Below the pieces are notes generated by a model. The model ran no database searches. It had not been told where the DNA came from and was given only the letters and a program-made list of their open reading frames with translations. Of a stretch of DNA of 64,000 bases, positions 38,001 through 49,700 are shown one piece after another. Positions within the stretch are counted from its first letter, which is position 1. Each line of letters opens with the position of its first letter. Both the position numbers and the translations under genes were made by a program. The stretch spans positions 5,208,001 through 5,272,000 of the forward strand of contig OU612073.1 of the NCBI GenBank assembly GCA_914767715.1, in the 5' to 3' direction. This DNA is from Membranipora membranacea (Eukaryota; Bryozoa; Gymnolaemata; Cheilostomatida; Membraniporidae).

Positions 38001-38642
38001 AGTGTTGCCGCAATTTTATATTGGTCCCATATATCTTAGATTTTTCCCCTCTGCTTCGTAGATGATCAATCAGTTTCATCCATAGTTAGACTGTTGAATA
38101 TGTATCATTCTTCACATTTCACAACTCATCAAAAACGGTGAAATGAGGCATCAAGTTGTCAATTACATTTGACGCTCAGCAAGCTAGGTTCAAACGTGAC
38201 ATTCTATGTCTATTTATGAAAATAGCAATCTTACGTCCAAGGATATGCTAAAGAAGATTTGTAATCAAATTAAACTTGTCCATGGCTTTGTCCTGGTACT
38301 CTGTGTTAATTTGTAAGTCACAACCCAGCCACAAGATCTATTGATTTTTTTACTTTGTTAAGATTAATGTTATCTTTTAGAATGCTTCAATTTACATTTG
38401 TAAATCAATGGCAGATTTTCTTCTGAGGAAATGTAATTTGTGCTCAGAAAATCTGTGGCAACTTTAGCTAGACTTGGGTCCAATACCCCTGTCAAGTAAG
38501 CCCCTTTCTTCATTTTAAAAAAAATCTTTTGAGGTCTTTCAGAAATATTAGATTAATAAGAGTTTTAGCTTTAAAAAATTTGATTTGACATGACATATTA
38601 TTCCAATGGTACGATTCAGAACGCATCGAAGTGAAATCTTAC
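35051..38642. other. Mostly non-coding region with one SINE and a weak exon candidate
   Basis: It holds the 5' flank of the LRR-Ig-FN3 gene and a SINE (35755-35985). At 37319-37408 there is a plus-strand candidate exon: TGTCTCAG, then a frame reading IFPDTEYYEWCFNDSQRF in phase 1, open to about 37440, but with no good GT donor in the right place. The frame at 36952-37179 is open but has no splice or homology support. Confidence 0.35.
35755..35985 (-). repeat. tRNA-derived SINE, most complete copy
   Basis: The minus strand starts GGTGGTAACTCAGTTGGTTA (A box) and contains TGTTCGATTCCTGCTGCAG (B box). The SINE body follows, with GCTCCGACCTGC and TTGGCGCC, and it ends TTTATTTCTCAGTCTCCGG. The tRNA-like head plus a shared 3' body makes this a reference for the family in this window. 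Confidence 0.8.
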
Positions 38643-38800
38643 CTGATGCCGGTTTTGGGCCTGTCTTACAAACAGTCTTCCTATCGTCTTGATTTCTTAT
38701 CCACCTTCTTAATGTCCTCACGAATCGATCTACTTCTTGTCGCCCGGATGTTCTCCTGTTTTGGAAGTTGCTCTTTCCAGCTTTTAGTAGGCTCCGATCT
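38643..38800 (-). other. Exon-like segment on the minus strand, product uncertain
   Basis: It is bounded on the minus strand by an acceptor (AAACTTACAG) and a strong donor (GCATCAG, then GTAAGA). Two frames look protein-like. One gives RSEPTKSWKEQLPKQENI and so on to a stop after about 39 codons. The other is open through the exon (DRSLLKAGKSNFQN ... TGPKPAS). No family is recognised. It overlaps a plus-strand candidate exon at 38781-38839, so at most one is likely to be coding. It could also be a non-coding RNA exon. Confidence 0.3.
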
Positions 38801-41800
38801 CTGTAAGTTTGTGATCCTCTACGTGTCGTTATCAACAAGGTAAAATTTCAGGCACTGCTGCGCTCTATTGTACGTTGTTTCATATATTATTAGATTGTCA
38901 ACTTGTAGCGAACTGTTCTGATGATGGTTTAGCGATGAGAGTTTACCGCTGATCTTTTTATGTTTGCTCACTTAGCTGATTGTTGCAATTAGCAGACTGA
39001 AAATTGAGACTAATCATACAAGTGAGGTTATTGGTCGATGCGTAACAAATGCAATCCGATTGGCCGATACTGCTCGAGCAACATACAAAAGTGGCATGTG
39101 TTAAAACTGAATAATTTATCACACTTGAAAGACCGTTGAGTACAAATTATCATATTTTTTCAAGCGCATAGAGACAGGGAAAAGTTGCCTATGGCGCTTT
39201 CTTGCATTGCAAATCATGAAGATATGAATTATATTTGGTAGCAAAGTGTCTGGAATTTTTTATCATTTCAGATGACATTCTAAATCAAAGTCCCCTGACA
39301 ATTGTTGATATTTCTAAACTTTAATTCAGTCTGACACAGTCTCCATATAAATCATATTTGATCGGCAATGCAATGACAAATTCAAATGGCGGTCACTGGA
39401 GGAATGACTTGGCACGAATCCAACTATGTATACCTTCCCATTCCGAGACAAGTGGTGTGAAATAGGAGCTATGATGCCGGCACGCTTATGAAATATGAAT
39501 TTAGATTATCGCTGACGCCGAAGCTGACCTGATTTTCCAAGCGTTATGCCTGCTCAGCAGGAAAGGAAGCGTTCGACAGAGAGACATAAAGGGAATACAA
39601 ACTCGCAGTCTGGTTCACTGATCATCAGATATATAGAAAGTAATATTGATAGAAAATAAAATTATTGTTTTCATGTGAAAGCTCAGTGAAAGGTATAATT
39701 AAAATCTGAACAAATTACAGACTTCACATACCTCAAGTTAGCATACTTGTAATTTTACTGTTGTAACATCGCTTTTGACAATGTGCCATTATAGCCTAAG
39801 GTCCACAGAAACAGTAACAAGCTTGCGACTCAGGTGAACGCCCCGAGGCGGCCCTAAAATGCTGCGCTAAATGAAACTTGGAAATGCCGCATCAGACAAT
39901 AAAGAGTAGGCGATAATATCTATAAGAGTTCGCCATTCACAATTGCAAGAACTCTTATAACTTTATAATTGCAGGCTGTCCTTTATGTATTATGAGATGC
40001 CAAATGCATTCCCATCTACTTTTTTCCTTTCTATTCCGTATTAAAGTTAAACCATCCATATCTGTCTGTTCAGTGGAGATGACATTCCAATGACAGATAC
40101 CCTCGATAACAGGGCTTTACAACCACATACCGTAAGTATGATACACAGTACTCAATAACATGCTGCATATCTGGATTTTGAGCTTATTGTGATCATTCTA
40201 TCGAGGGACGTGTACCACAATTCCAATAGCATAACATCATTGATGGGTAATTTGGTTGTTTCAGTGGATCTGCAGTTTGCCGAAAAACTTTATATTTTTT
40301 CTCAAAATAAGGACGGATAAGATCACTTTTACGCCCTAGAAATTCCATAGGACTGAGCTACTACTTAGGTATAAGATTCAGATGTAATCCATAAATCACC
40401 AAAAATGGATTTGCTGAGTAATTTGGGCAAGGTTAACCTTGTTATAACCCCAGTAAAGAGCCTGGTAACACTTTTAATTAATAGTCCTCCAGATTAATTA
40501 GGACAAACTACCTCAAATTTCCATATCAGTCACATGCCACATGCATAGTTAGTGAGGATTTGGAATTGTGCAAAACCCATTTATCAAGGTACTATTTCCA
40601 TAAGTGGCAAACAAAATTAACCAACAATGTTTTGGTTATTTTGCCGTTTTCAAAGATAGAACTACATCCGCAAAGCTGTTTACACTCTTATTGCTGGTTC
40701 AGTTATTATACTCAATCGATATTTGACTTGCTACTCACAAAAATCACAGTAACCTTATCTGAGAATCAATTTATTTTTTGTAAATTTATTAAAAGGCTGA
40801 AAAGAAAATAACGTTGTGCAAATAGTGAAAGAATAAAAGCAGGATTTAGATTGCTAACACATGAGGCGGGTCCATCAAATACAAGGCCAAATGTCATTAA
40901 CACTTAAGCTTAGGGCTCCTCATCGCTTGTTGAACACACCTCCCTTTGACAGCACTGCGGCGGTGAGTTTGCCTTGAACACCAGAAAACCAACCCCTAAG
41001 AATAGGTACCTATATAACAGAATGCACTATCTGAAATCTAGCCTTTCAGCTCTTCGTGAGATCCCTGTCCTTCAACTCCCACTTCAAAGGTGGTATTGGA
41101 AAATAGCCTGATTGACGGCCCACCCCTGAGACCCTTTGACAGCCAAGATAAGAGAAGCGGTTACAATGAAGCTTTAGGTTGCTTTGAAGTTTGAGCTCTG
41201 ATCTTACTGACAGTTTAAGGGCAGTTTTAGTTACCTGTCTAGGATGGTAGGTAGGTAAGAATATCAATTAATTCATTGCCTGGAAATGCTGAACAAGTCT
41301 ATCTTATTTATTTATCGTACTCATCAATGCTAAACAATGTCCATTGGGATTCGCGTACAAAAAAACTTGATGATGAATATTTGCACACAAACAGTTGTTT
41401 CAGACTCTTACAATTACATGTATAGAAAGGAGTTTTCTGACTACAAATTGTGAGAAGACAACTTGGTAATCTAAACCAGAATTTTGTGTTCAGTGAAAAC
41501 AGAAAGGTTGATTTCCAAAATAATAAAAATAATGTATATTTTCTGTTCTATAATTAGTCAGACACAGACACAGTCACGGCACTAACACCACTAACCTTCC
41601 GAAAATGAAAGTATAAATCATTCAAGTCTTATCATCGCAGTTGAAGGGTATCTGTGTTTAAGTCTCAGTATGGTCTTCATTTGCCTTTTCTTTTCCTTGT
41701 TCTCTTGCAGCAGTATCCATCTTTGCCACAAAGTAATCTAAATACTGGCCATAGGTGTAGTAAAGCACCCATACTAATTAATGATGAGATCATAGTGGAG

Positions 41801-41869
41801 CGCAATAAGGGTTATCGCGTCAGCCATCTTGTTTCCTATTCTCTCCCAGATGGCAGTCTCTGTGCATGA
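38781..41869 (+). CDS. Candidate 3' part of an unrecognised plus-strand gene
   Basis: Three phase-compatible exons: 38781-38839 (CTCTTTCCAG acceptor, LLVGSDLCKFVILYVSLST, phase 2 out), 40074-40131 (GDDIPMTDTLDNRALQPHT, donor GTAAGT) and 41711-41869 (starts QYPSLPQSNLNTGHRCSK, ends SYSLPDGSLCA, TGA). The last two are the better supported; the first competes with the antisense exon at 38643-38800. The last exon has a CAGCAG acceptor, which permits a one-residue NAGNAG variation. The composition is that of a cytoplasmic tail. No upstream exons or domain could be assigned. Its stop lies inside the minus gene that ends at 41820, so the two coding ends overlap by 50 bp. Confidence 0.4.
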
Positions 41870-44800
41870 GCACCACTTCTTTTTGTATGTGTCTCTTGTA
41901 TTTTATGGAGAGCTCAGGTTGTCTCATTTCCCTCCCATGTATTTTCAGACATGCTATGATTACTGTAAGAGTGAAAAGTGTCAGTAGTATGACAACTACA
42001 CCGGTCACAATAAAGGGGGTGTAATCTGTCGCCGCTAACGGCTCATTTTTTTCTGCAAAAAGAAAAGTAGAAAGTATGATAGCAGATTTGTTCTTGTTGA
42101 ATTCCTTTTCATTTGCCACCATAGCGGTGTTAATAACTCCACAAAGCAATACCTCATAGCCTTGAGGTGTAAATAAGAGCTAGAGTTAAGTTTAGCTAGG
42201 TTGAAATGTACGGGAAGCTCAAATGTTGGCAATGATGAGAGCTTTCATAAAGGAATGAGGTTGAGTTGAGCTAGAAGTAAATTCAACTATTTTATGGCGG
42301 TGTCAAAAAGAGAACCTTGCCTCCTGCAAGTATTCTTCTAGCACGTTAAAAATATAATTTCTTGCTAGAATTAGTCATTGTCATAATGTTATTTTAGTGA
42401 GATGGGTTTCACGAATTCTAAATCAAGATGGTTTATGCTGACACAAACAACAAATTGAAAAATTCCCAACTCTTCGTTTACGAAAGCTGAATTTGGACTC
42501 AGGAGGCTTCAAAATGCGCATCAAAGTAGTATTTCACAAACAATATAACCAATATTTGCATTGAAACGATCCAATAAGAAAAAAGCCAATAAAAACTTAC
42601 CATCATGATCTTTTAAAGACATTGTGACAGAATGATCGAATGCCTTGCCCTCGGACTGGTGAAAAGGAGAGTTTTATCCAGACTATCAAAGACCACTAAT
42701 CAACAGAGTCACTGAGTTGAAGCCTTCCATAGAGAAAACCTCATTCTACTTCCTAACCGTAAAATATAAAGCAGTTCGTAAATAATAAACTATGATATCC
42801 TTCTCCTCTTGTTTAAAGGAACAATACTACTAAACATATAATGATTAGTTAGCTAGTTTTGAACTCTGACCACCCTTATTCTTGTGTAGATTGAGCTAAT
42901 GAAACACAAGGGGTGGCTAAGTGAGAGCTAAGTATCACTCAATTCTATTATTTTACAAATATTATTACGATGAGTTATAGTACAAAATATTGATACTGTA
43001 CGTAAAACACACATGGTTATCATTGTGCTTATTAGCCTAGGCTTGTTATGTTACATTAGAACTGATTAGCGCAGAGATGCTTTCGCCAGGGGAATATATA
43101 CAGCTATGAAAAAACCTCATTGATGGTAATTCAAACCAGAACCAACGCATGCATGGTTAAATCCTAGCGTCTGCAAACGCAGTTCATACGTTACCACGAA
43201 TTGCTTCAATTCATTTTTGTGTTTGTCGGTCAGATTTTTCAGTTCTGCTGCTGTATATCGATACCCACACTATCGCAAACTTAAACAATAACAAATATTC
43301 ACAATCAATAGAAATTTTCTACATCACCATATTTAATGACCTAGCAGCTTCACATGCAGACCTAGCTGGGGGCCGCTGACGGGGGGGGGGGGGGGGGGAG
43401 ATAGGGGGTCAGATTTTAGTGACACTCAAACTAACCTGGCTCTATATCTAATCCACCAGCCCAAGTCAATGCTGAGATAAAGGCATTTTGTAATGGACGA
43501 AAAGCAAATAAATGTTGGGTATATACAGTAATGATGCACCAGTTGGGTATATACAGTAATGATGCACCAGTTGGGAAGGTGGAGAAGTTTCTTTTCGGTA
43601 GACAAATGATTCTCATGTTGTTGTTGTCTGATTGAAACCATATAGCAAAATAATGTCCTAGATTTTTCTTTCCTCTCACACAGCTCAATCTGTTGAACCG
43701 AGTTACCTCATCACCTTACCTTATCACTTAAAAATAGGGATGAAGCAAGGGGAGAGGGTGTTCAATCAAATTAAGCTAACAGGAGGACCGTAAATAGGGA
43801 AACCTAGCCTTGTCACGCGGCCAAGGGTTCTGGTTTTTTTTGTTTTTTGGGCACCCCAAAAACCCAAAAAACCAGAACCCGTGTTCGCGTGACAAGGCTA
43901 AAGGTAGCCCCCAAGACTCTTGACCCACGCTCGACGGACCCTCGGACACCGGGCATGTATTATTATTTGGTATTTTGGACCCTTAGGCTAAATGAAAAGG
44001 GGAGAATAACTGCATCAGGGTTATCTCAAACAAATCCTGCAAAGTACTGAGGCTATAAATTAAATAGGGAAGTCATAAATGAGATCTTGTGTGAATGACA
44101 AAACATGGACGCTGCACAGAATGGCGAAGTTGAGTCTATCTTCAGAATTTTGATAAAAAAATAGCTAATATAATGGGATACAGCAGGGAGGGTGTCGCTT
44201 ACTCCCTGTGTACAGGAACGATCTATCTATCTCTTCATGTATATTTGTTATACAAATAGTGTTTATCTTCTCTTTGCTTGTGGGTGTACAACTCTCGATA
44301 CTATGAATATTCTTTCAAAAGTTTTATAGCTTTGTCTTCTATGGATGGTTGTATATTGGGCCAGCTAATTGTAGATGATTGTTGCATAGCAGTGTAAGGC
44401 ATTTGAAAAGAGCCTGTTCAGAGGAAGGGGCAAAGTTGCATGATGCAATATTTGCCTAGTATAACTTCTCCTCAAGCCTGATGGGGGACTTTGGGTGGGG
44501 GGGGGGTTAGAGTCTGGAGGCTCAGACTATTATCAGTGCGTTGTTGAGTGCATTGGTAAAAAAGTATGACTCGTCACTGCTAGCTTTGTCAGTCAGCATA
44601 TCAGTTATAGATACAGAGCTATAGCTAGTAGATATATTCACTGGTATTACTCTTCTAGTTCTGACCGTTGTCATTATGATACTATTGCCTCCCTCCAACT
44701 TGATAACAGCAAGGATAACAGTGACAGCCACCACTGTGTTTAAAAACAAAAAAATACCAATTAAGTTGATTATATACAGTGTTCTGATTGAGTGGGAACT

Positions 44801-45899
44801 GGTTGGAACTGAGTTCCCACAAAAAAATATAGAGGGCGAACCTTTAGAACACAGTTCCCACTGGATTCTGTACAAAAACAGTGCCAAGTTGTCTCTTTTG
44901 ACCATATATCAATCATGCTATAACATATTCATTATTTTGCATTATTTGATCTAGAAATTGCAAAAAAAATTTCAACACAGAGAGAAGAGTACCCACAAAG
45001 AAAAAAGTCGGCTTAGACCACTGATTATGTAACATAGCGCTTCTCTTGCTCCTTGCAAAATGGTCGATATGATGCTTCTTGTGCAAAGCATCCCAAAAAA
45101 TCGGTTGAACTAATGTTGAGTTAACCATACATAGATGATGTTGGTTATGGAAATACATCATCAACTGGAAATTCAAATAATATGTGAACCGTTTCTTTTG
45201 GTATAATTTGTAAAACATTCTGTTGAGAATGAAATATATGGCAAAAATCACTCTATTTGGATTTTATCCTTTTTGAGAGTTACCCTCTCCTTGCCTGACA
45301 ATCGTGGCTGGTTTTGTAGATAGTTTTGGTCGCATGTCAGCTCAAACGCCTGTTGTCAGTAGCCATGTTCAGGTCACCAGTTTAAAGACTTAGACTTAGA
45401 CTTGAACAGCAGTAGCAGTGAGATGAACTAGTACCTGCTAGGTTGGTAGGTTAAAAGAAGCAAAGTTTCAGTTGAATTGGCTGTGTTTATCCTAACCACT
45501 AATACAGCCAATATTGTTGCCCCTTAAGTTACGGGATATGAATAGGTTAAAGAATATGATACAGGGTTCATGTAGTGAGTCAATTGTTTGTTGATACCAG
45601 GTAAAAAAATTTTTTTGTTTGCAGACATGCTTCTGAACAAAAGTATTTTTTTATTCAAATGTTGAACAGATAAGGACTATCAAACAATGCTTGAATTTTT
45701 AACTAACACACTGCACTAGACAGACATACATTGGGTTGCTGTCACTTGTCTCTAGGTATGTGGTTTTAACAAGTACAGTACTATTTAGACTCGACAATGA
45801 GTCGACATCTAAAAGTAAAATCGAATCCAGACAACGCAGTTATTCACCATAAACGCCTACATCCCAAACTCCAGCCAGTGCGTGTTGTTTTGTCCTTTC
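41820..45899 (-). CDS. Single-pass membrane protein, 3' exons; 5' part unresolved
   Basis: Phase-linked exons (high to low): possible 45899-45848, then 43471-43436, 43250-43195, 42655-42601 and 42052-41820. Joined peptide: LTWAGGLDIEP, then a charged helical stretch AELKNLTDKHKNELKQFV, then SEGKAFDHSVTMSLKDHD, then EKNEPLAATDYTPF. A membrane helix follows, TGVVVILLTLFTLTVIIACL, and a basic tail of about 40 residues ends CHLGENRKQDG. The 45848 exon (GVWDVGVY) is included only because its phase and splice sites fit. The signal peptide and main ectodomain were not found. The four 3' exons are mutually consistent in phase, which is the main argument. No family recognised. Confidence 0.55.
43381..43398. 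repeat. Poly-G run (18)
   Basis: Uninterrupted run of 18 G, capable of forming a quadruplex and prone to sequencing error. Shorter runs occur at 2031-2044 and near 1685, 44500 and 47983. Confidence 0.9.
43514..43569. repeat. Exact 28-bp tandem duplication
   Basis: The 28-mer starting GTTGGGTATATACAGTAATG occurs twice head to tail with no difference, then begins a third time (GTTGGG). It lies just upstream of a candidate exon at 43436-43471 and could affect splicing there. Confidence 0.95.
43805..43900. mobile_element. Hairpin MITE with TAGCCTTGTCACGCGG ends
   Basis: Left end TAGCCTTGTCACGCGGCC, right end CGCGTGACAAGGCTA. The inner parts GGGTTCTGGTTTTTTTTG and CCAAAAAACCAGAACCC also pair. 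The whole 96 bp folds into one stem. The TA at each outer end fits insertion at TA. Related elements: 47946-48028 and 50658-50773. Confidence 0.8.
44522..44733 (-). CDS. Orphan terminal membrane exon
   Basis: A minus acceptor TTTAAACACAG is followed in phase 1 by VVAVTVILAVIKLEGGN, most of a membrane helix. A 50-residue tail follows, rich in Ser and Thr (VNISTSYSSVSITDML), ending NNALIIV and TGA. The C-terminus LIIV has the pattern of a class II PDZ ligand. The upstream exon is unidentified; the candidate at 45899-45848 has the matching phase, but so does the 43471 exon. It looks like the tail of another single-pass receptor or an alternative end of the neighbouring minus gene. Confidence 0.4.
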
Positions 45900-46439
45900 C
45901 TGAATAATTGAAGAGGAAAAGGCTATTTTGACACCACTGCACTATTCACTATTTTATCAGAATAGAAATTGAATAAGAATTAATTCCATTTAAGTCAGCC
46001 TGAGGTTGAGTCATTCAGGCATAACTTGACAAATAAAAAATAACGGATAAAAACAGCTGAGGTGAACAGATCGGGAGGTCACATTGCAGTGTCAAAATAT
46101 GGATTTTCATTGATGCCTCTGATGTCAGCCTAGTGCTAAAGTATTGTTTGAAATAATCACCAAATCCTCTGTATTCATATATTATTGGAATATCACTTTA
46201 TATTTCAAACACAAACCTCGCTGCTGTGATACAATACATAGAACTCCGGACTGCCTGTGTATGTATTTATCTTTGAGCCTAGATGCTGATTTTATTGGTT
46301 TACTCTTGAGCTATAAGCTATACAGCGTTGAAGGCTTTAATGAAATGATATAGCTGAATGATGCATATTACTCGGTGATATTGGAAATCTCTTACATGTC
46401 TCACAGCGGACTTTATCATACACCTTACTTACTCACAAG

Positions 46440-46776
46440 GCTGATGCTACTTTTCCGCTGCTCTCTTGACGTTGGGGCCTTCGTGGAGTAAAGACATCAT
46501 TGGTAATGCGGCAGCTGCTGGAAACTGGAGCATCTCAACACTACAAGACTTGATAATATTTAGCGACAGCAGCTGTTAATCACCGCTCAAATCAAGTTTC
46601 ATGTTGCGCTGAGTTTCAGAGAAGTCAAACTGCAGACTTGGGAAACGTTCTTTTATTAATCTGCTGACCTAAGTTGGTAAGAGAGAGTCAAGATGCTGGA
46701 AGGACACCGCTGTCTCCAGGACTAACAAACACTCTTACCGATACAACCTCTCAGCAGTGAATACAGAAAGCTAGCT
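46440..46776 (+). promoter_or_regulatory. Probable promoter and 5' UTR of the SUEL-CUB receptor
   Basis: This stretch immediately upstream of the signal-peptide ATG is richer in GC and CTG/CAG motifs than its surroundings and has no in-frame upstream coding. Only position and composition support the call. No TATA box is recognised. Confidence 0.35.
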
Positions 46777-49700
46777 ATGGAATATAATATGCAGCAGCCT
46801 TTGATATTCATTATGTGTGCTATATTTCTACTACCCACGAATGGTAAGTTTAAAAACCCGTTATGTATCATTCTCAAGCTTTCCATCTTTAAATTGTTTG
46901 AGGGTTTTGAATAGCGCTGCTCACGAGGATCATTTGGTGCTGAAAATGTATTACGGATTGGTACATATTTCCCATGTCAATGCAAATGTCATGGATTTTC
47001 TAGGAAAACACAAATAGGGAGTGCAAAATATAAAGTCAGGAGAGATCGTAAAATAAAATACAAATCCCATTATTTCAGATTCATAAAAAGTAAGACATTG
47101 GTAACTCATGAGCAGGATTTATACTGTTTTAAGATATTCTCATTTCACCGATTTGGAATTAAAGTTAATTTCCATCAGCACGAACTTGACCTTTCAGCAC
47201 AGAGCAGCATATCGTGACAGCGTTCAGCCAATTTGTGAGCTTACAGGGGATTACCCTGAATCTTGGCCAGTTAGCTACCAGCTTCATTCTGTCTTTAGTA
47301 AGGTTTTAAACAGATTATCCATCTCATGATTAGAATGCTGGTAATTTCCAAGGTAATTTAAGAAAGATATATGCAAGATAGGTAGACAGAACTATACAGA
47401 ACTATACAGAATTATACAAATAATAATTCCTGCTCATGAGTTTTGATTTTCACCCTTGAGAGTGGCTGCCCCTTTAAACCTTGGCCCAAATCCCTGGATC
47501 TGGAAAGACATTGCAATAATGGCCATAAGACTTTAAAACATTGAGGTAAAACATAGGGATTCTTCTAAATTTACTAGCTTATGAAAACTCCTGATTTAGT
47601 AGGACATCTTCGACGAAAAAATGTCAAAATGAAGACATTGACAGATTTTTGACAGCCATATCAAAATTTGAATTTATACCTTAATTTTGCGTTTCAACTG
47701 AATATCAGTATTTATAATCTTTGTCATTATGGCCATACCATACATATTATGCCTTATTATGACATCTTTTTATGACAGCTAGATGATCATTTAAAAGCCT
47801 TATCAGGAATTTTCTATTGACAAGCTGGTGAGCTAGAATTGAAAACAGAATAATTTGCCAAACCACTGCCCACACGGAAAATGACCCGCCTTGTCTGTAA
47901 GATGCAATGCAGATTTGATTTCCACTAACATAACATGAGAAAAAATGTAGTTTGCCACGCAACTACTTTTTTTACTTCATGGGGGGGGCGGGCGTCCAAA
48001 ACAAAAAAGTAGCCGTGTGACAAGGCTAGCAAAAATGACATTGGTGTTTAAAAATTAGAATGCTTGTAGTCAATGCTGCCAATGATGCATAAACCCTATT
48101 GTTGCCAATATTGATGCCAGCAAATGTCAATATCAAGCCTGCTATCAATAATTAACCAATAATGATATCTCCAAATATTAGATAGTATTGGCATCGGACA
48201 ATAAGGTGTTCATCGAGGGTGGAGAAGGTTATTGTCTTCTCGAAAACGTGAGCGTAATTGTATTATTGTTGACTCGTGATGGAATCAAAGCCAAGAAGTT
48301 TTGAAGCCACTTATTACTTCAAAAGAGAAAAGTAAAGAGATTTTACTTATGCATTAAATGGCTGTTTTTGCTCACACTCTTCACACCTCAACATGCCAAA
48401 ATATAGTGTTAGCCAACATTAAGTCACCCCAAAACAAGCTAATGGAACTGTAGATAACATTTACTGATCTTGGGAAGCGGCATCAGCTAAGGCAGGTACA
48501 ATAAATGCACCCTGAACATACGACAATTGCTGAAGAATTCGTGCAAACAAGGGCAGAAGATTTGGTCCAAAAAAAAATGAGAACCTAGGAGCTGATCAAG
48601 GATTCAGTGGTTTCGCCATAAATTGTATGATAAACATCGATATCCGTAGGCCTATGTGTTGTTCCAATTTCTGGACAGGACCATCAGTCTTCTATCAAAG
48701 ACTCTGCAGCTACAGAATATCATAAGAATAATATAGATAGGATTACTATCCCATTGTGAACTTCCTTTTATAAGTAAATATAAGTTTAGCTAGTTGTTGG
48801 GTGACTTAATGTTGGCTAGCACCAATTTTCACTAGCTAAGATGGGAGCCTAGATGAAGTTAGAGGAAAATGCTGGCTAGCCATCTTGTGAACTGAAGCCT
48901 GAAGGGGTGCCATCTTTAAGGTGCACTACCACGTTAAAATTTATTTATATCTCATACAGGTAAAATAATATCAATCACCTGCGCCATTCTCTGATTCCTA
49001 AAATTGACCAAATACTTGTGCAGCCCTTATACTAATTGAGTGGCTTTCTCTACCTTGTAACAAAATCTCCTTTAGCCCGCATGGATCAATAGATATGGAC
49101 TAAAACACTTAAAAAATTAATCATTAAGACAGATCTACTTGTTTGTTAAACTCAGGCCCAAAGCTTACGCATAAGATTTACAAGTAGTTGTGGGTGGAGT
49201 AAATTTAGTCACGATCCCACTCGTTACAATAAATTAACATCTGATATATTATAATACACCTGTATGATAACACGACAATGATTTTATACTTTTGAAGGCA
49301 GCATCAACTCATAGGTGATTGGCTTAAGTTATATAGAAGTTAGGCAGCATGGTGTGTAACCTTGTAACTGCAAATTCAATCAATGATGACTCTTTTCAAG
49401 TCGTGTGTTTGGCCATAACCAACTATAACTATCTCTCCATAATACAGAGTACCTGTAAAACTCTATCTAAACGGATTAAATATTATACATCATCTTGTAT
49501 AGTTGACTTCAACTAACAGAACTTAGAAAGTTTCCATTATGTCTAAAGATGAACAAGGGTTACACCTGTCAGCTTTAACATCATACAAAGCTGTTGACAA
49601 CAATTATTAACACCAAATGGAGTCATCATTTCGCTGTGTCACAACAACTCAATGTTGCAACAACTCAACGTAACTCCTAAGAATGCTGACACCTTTATGT

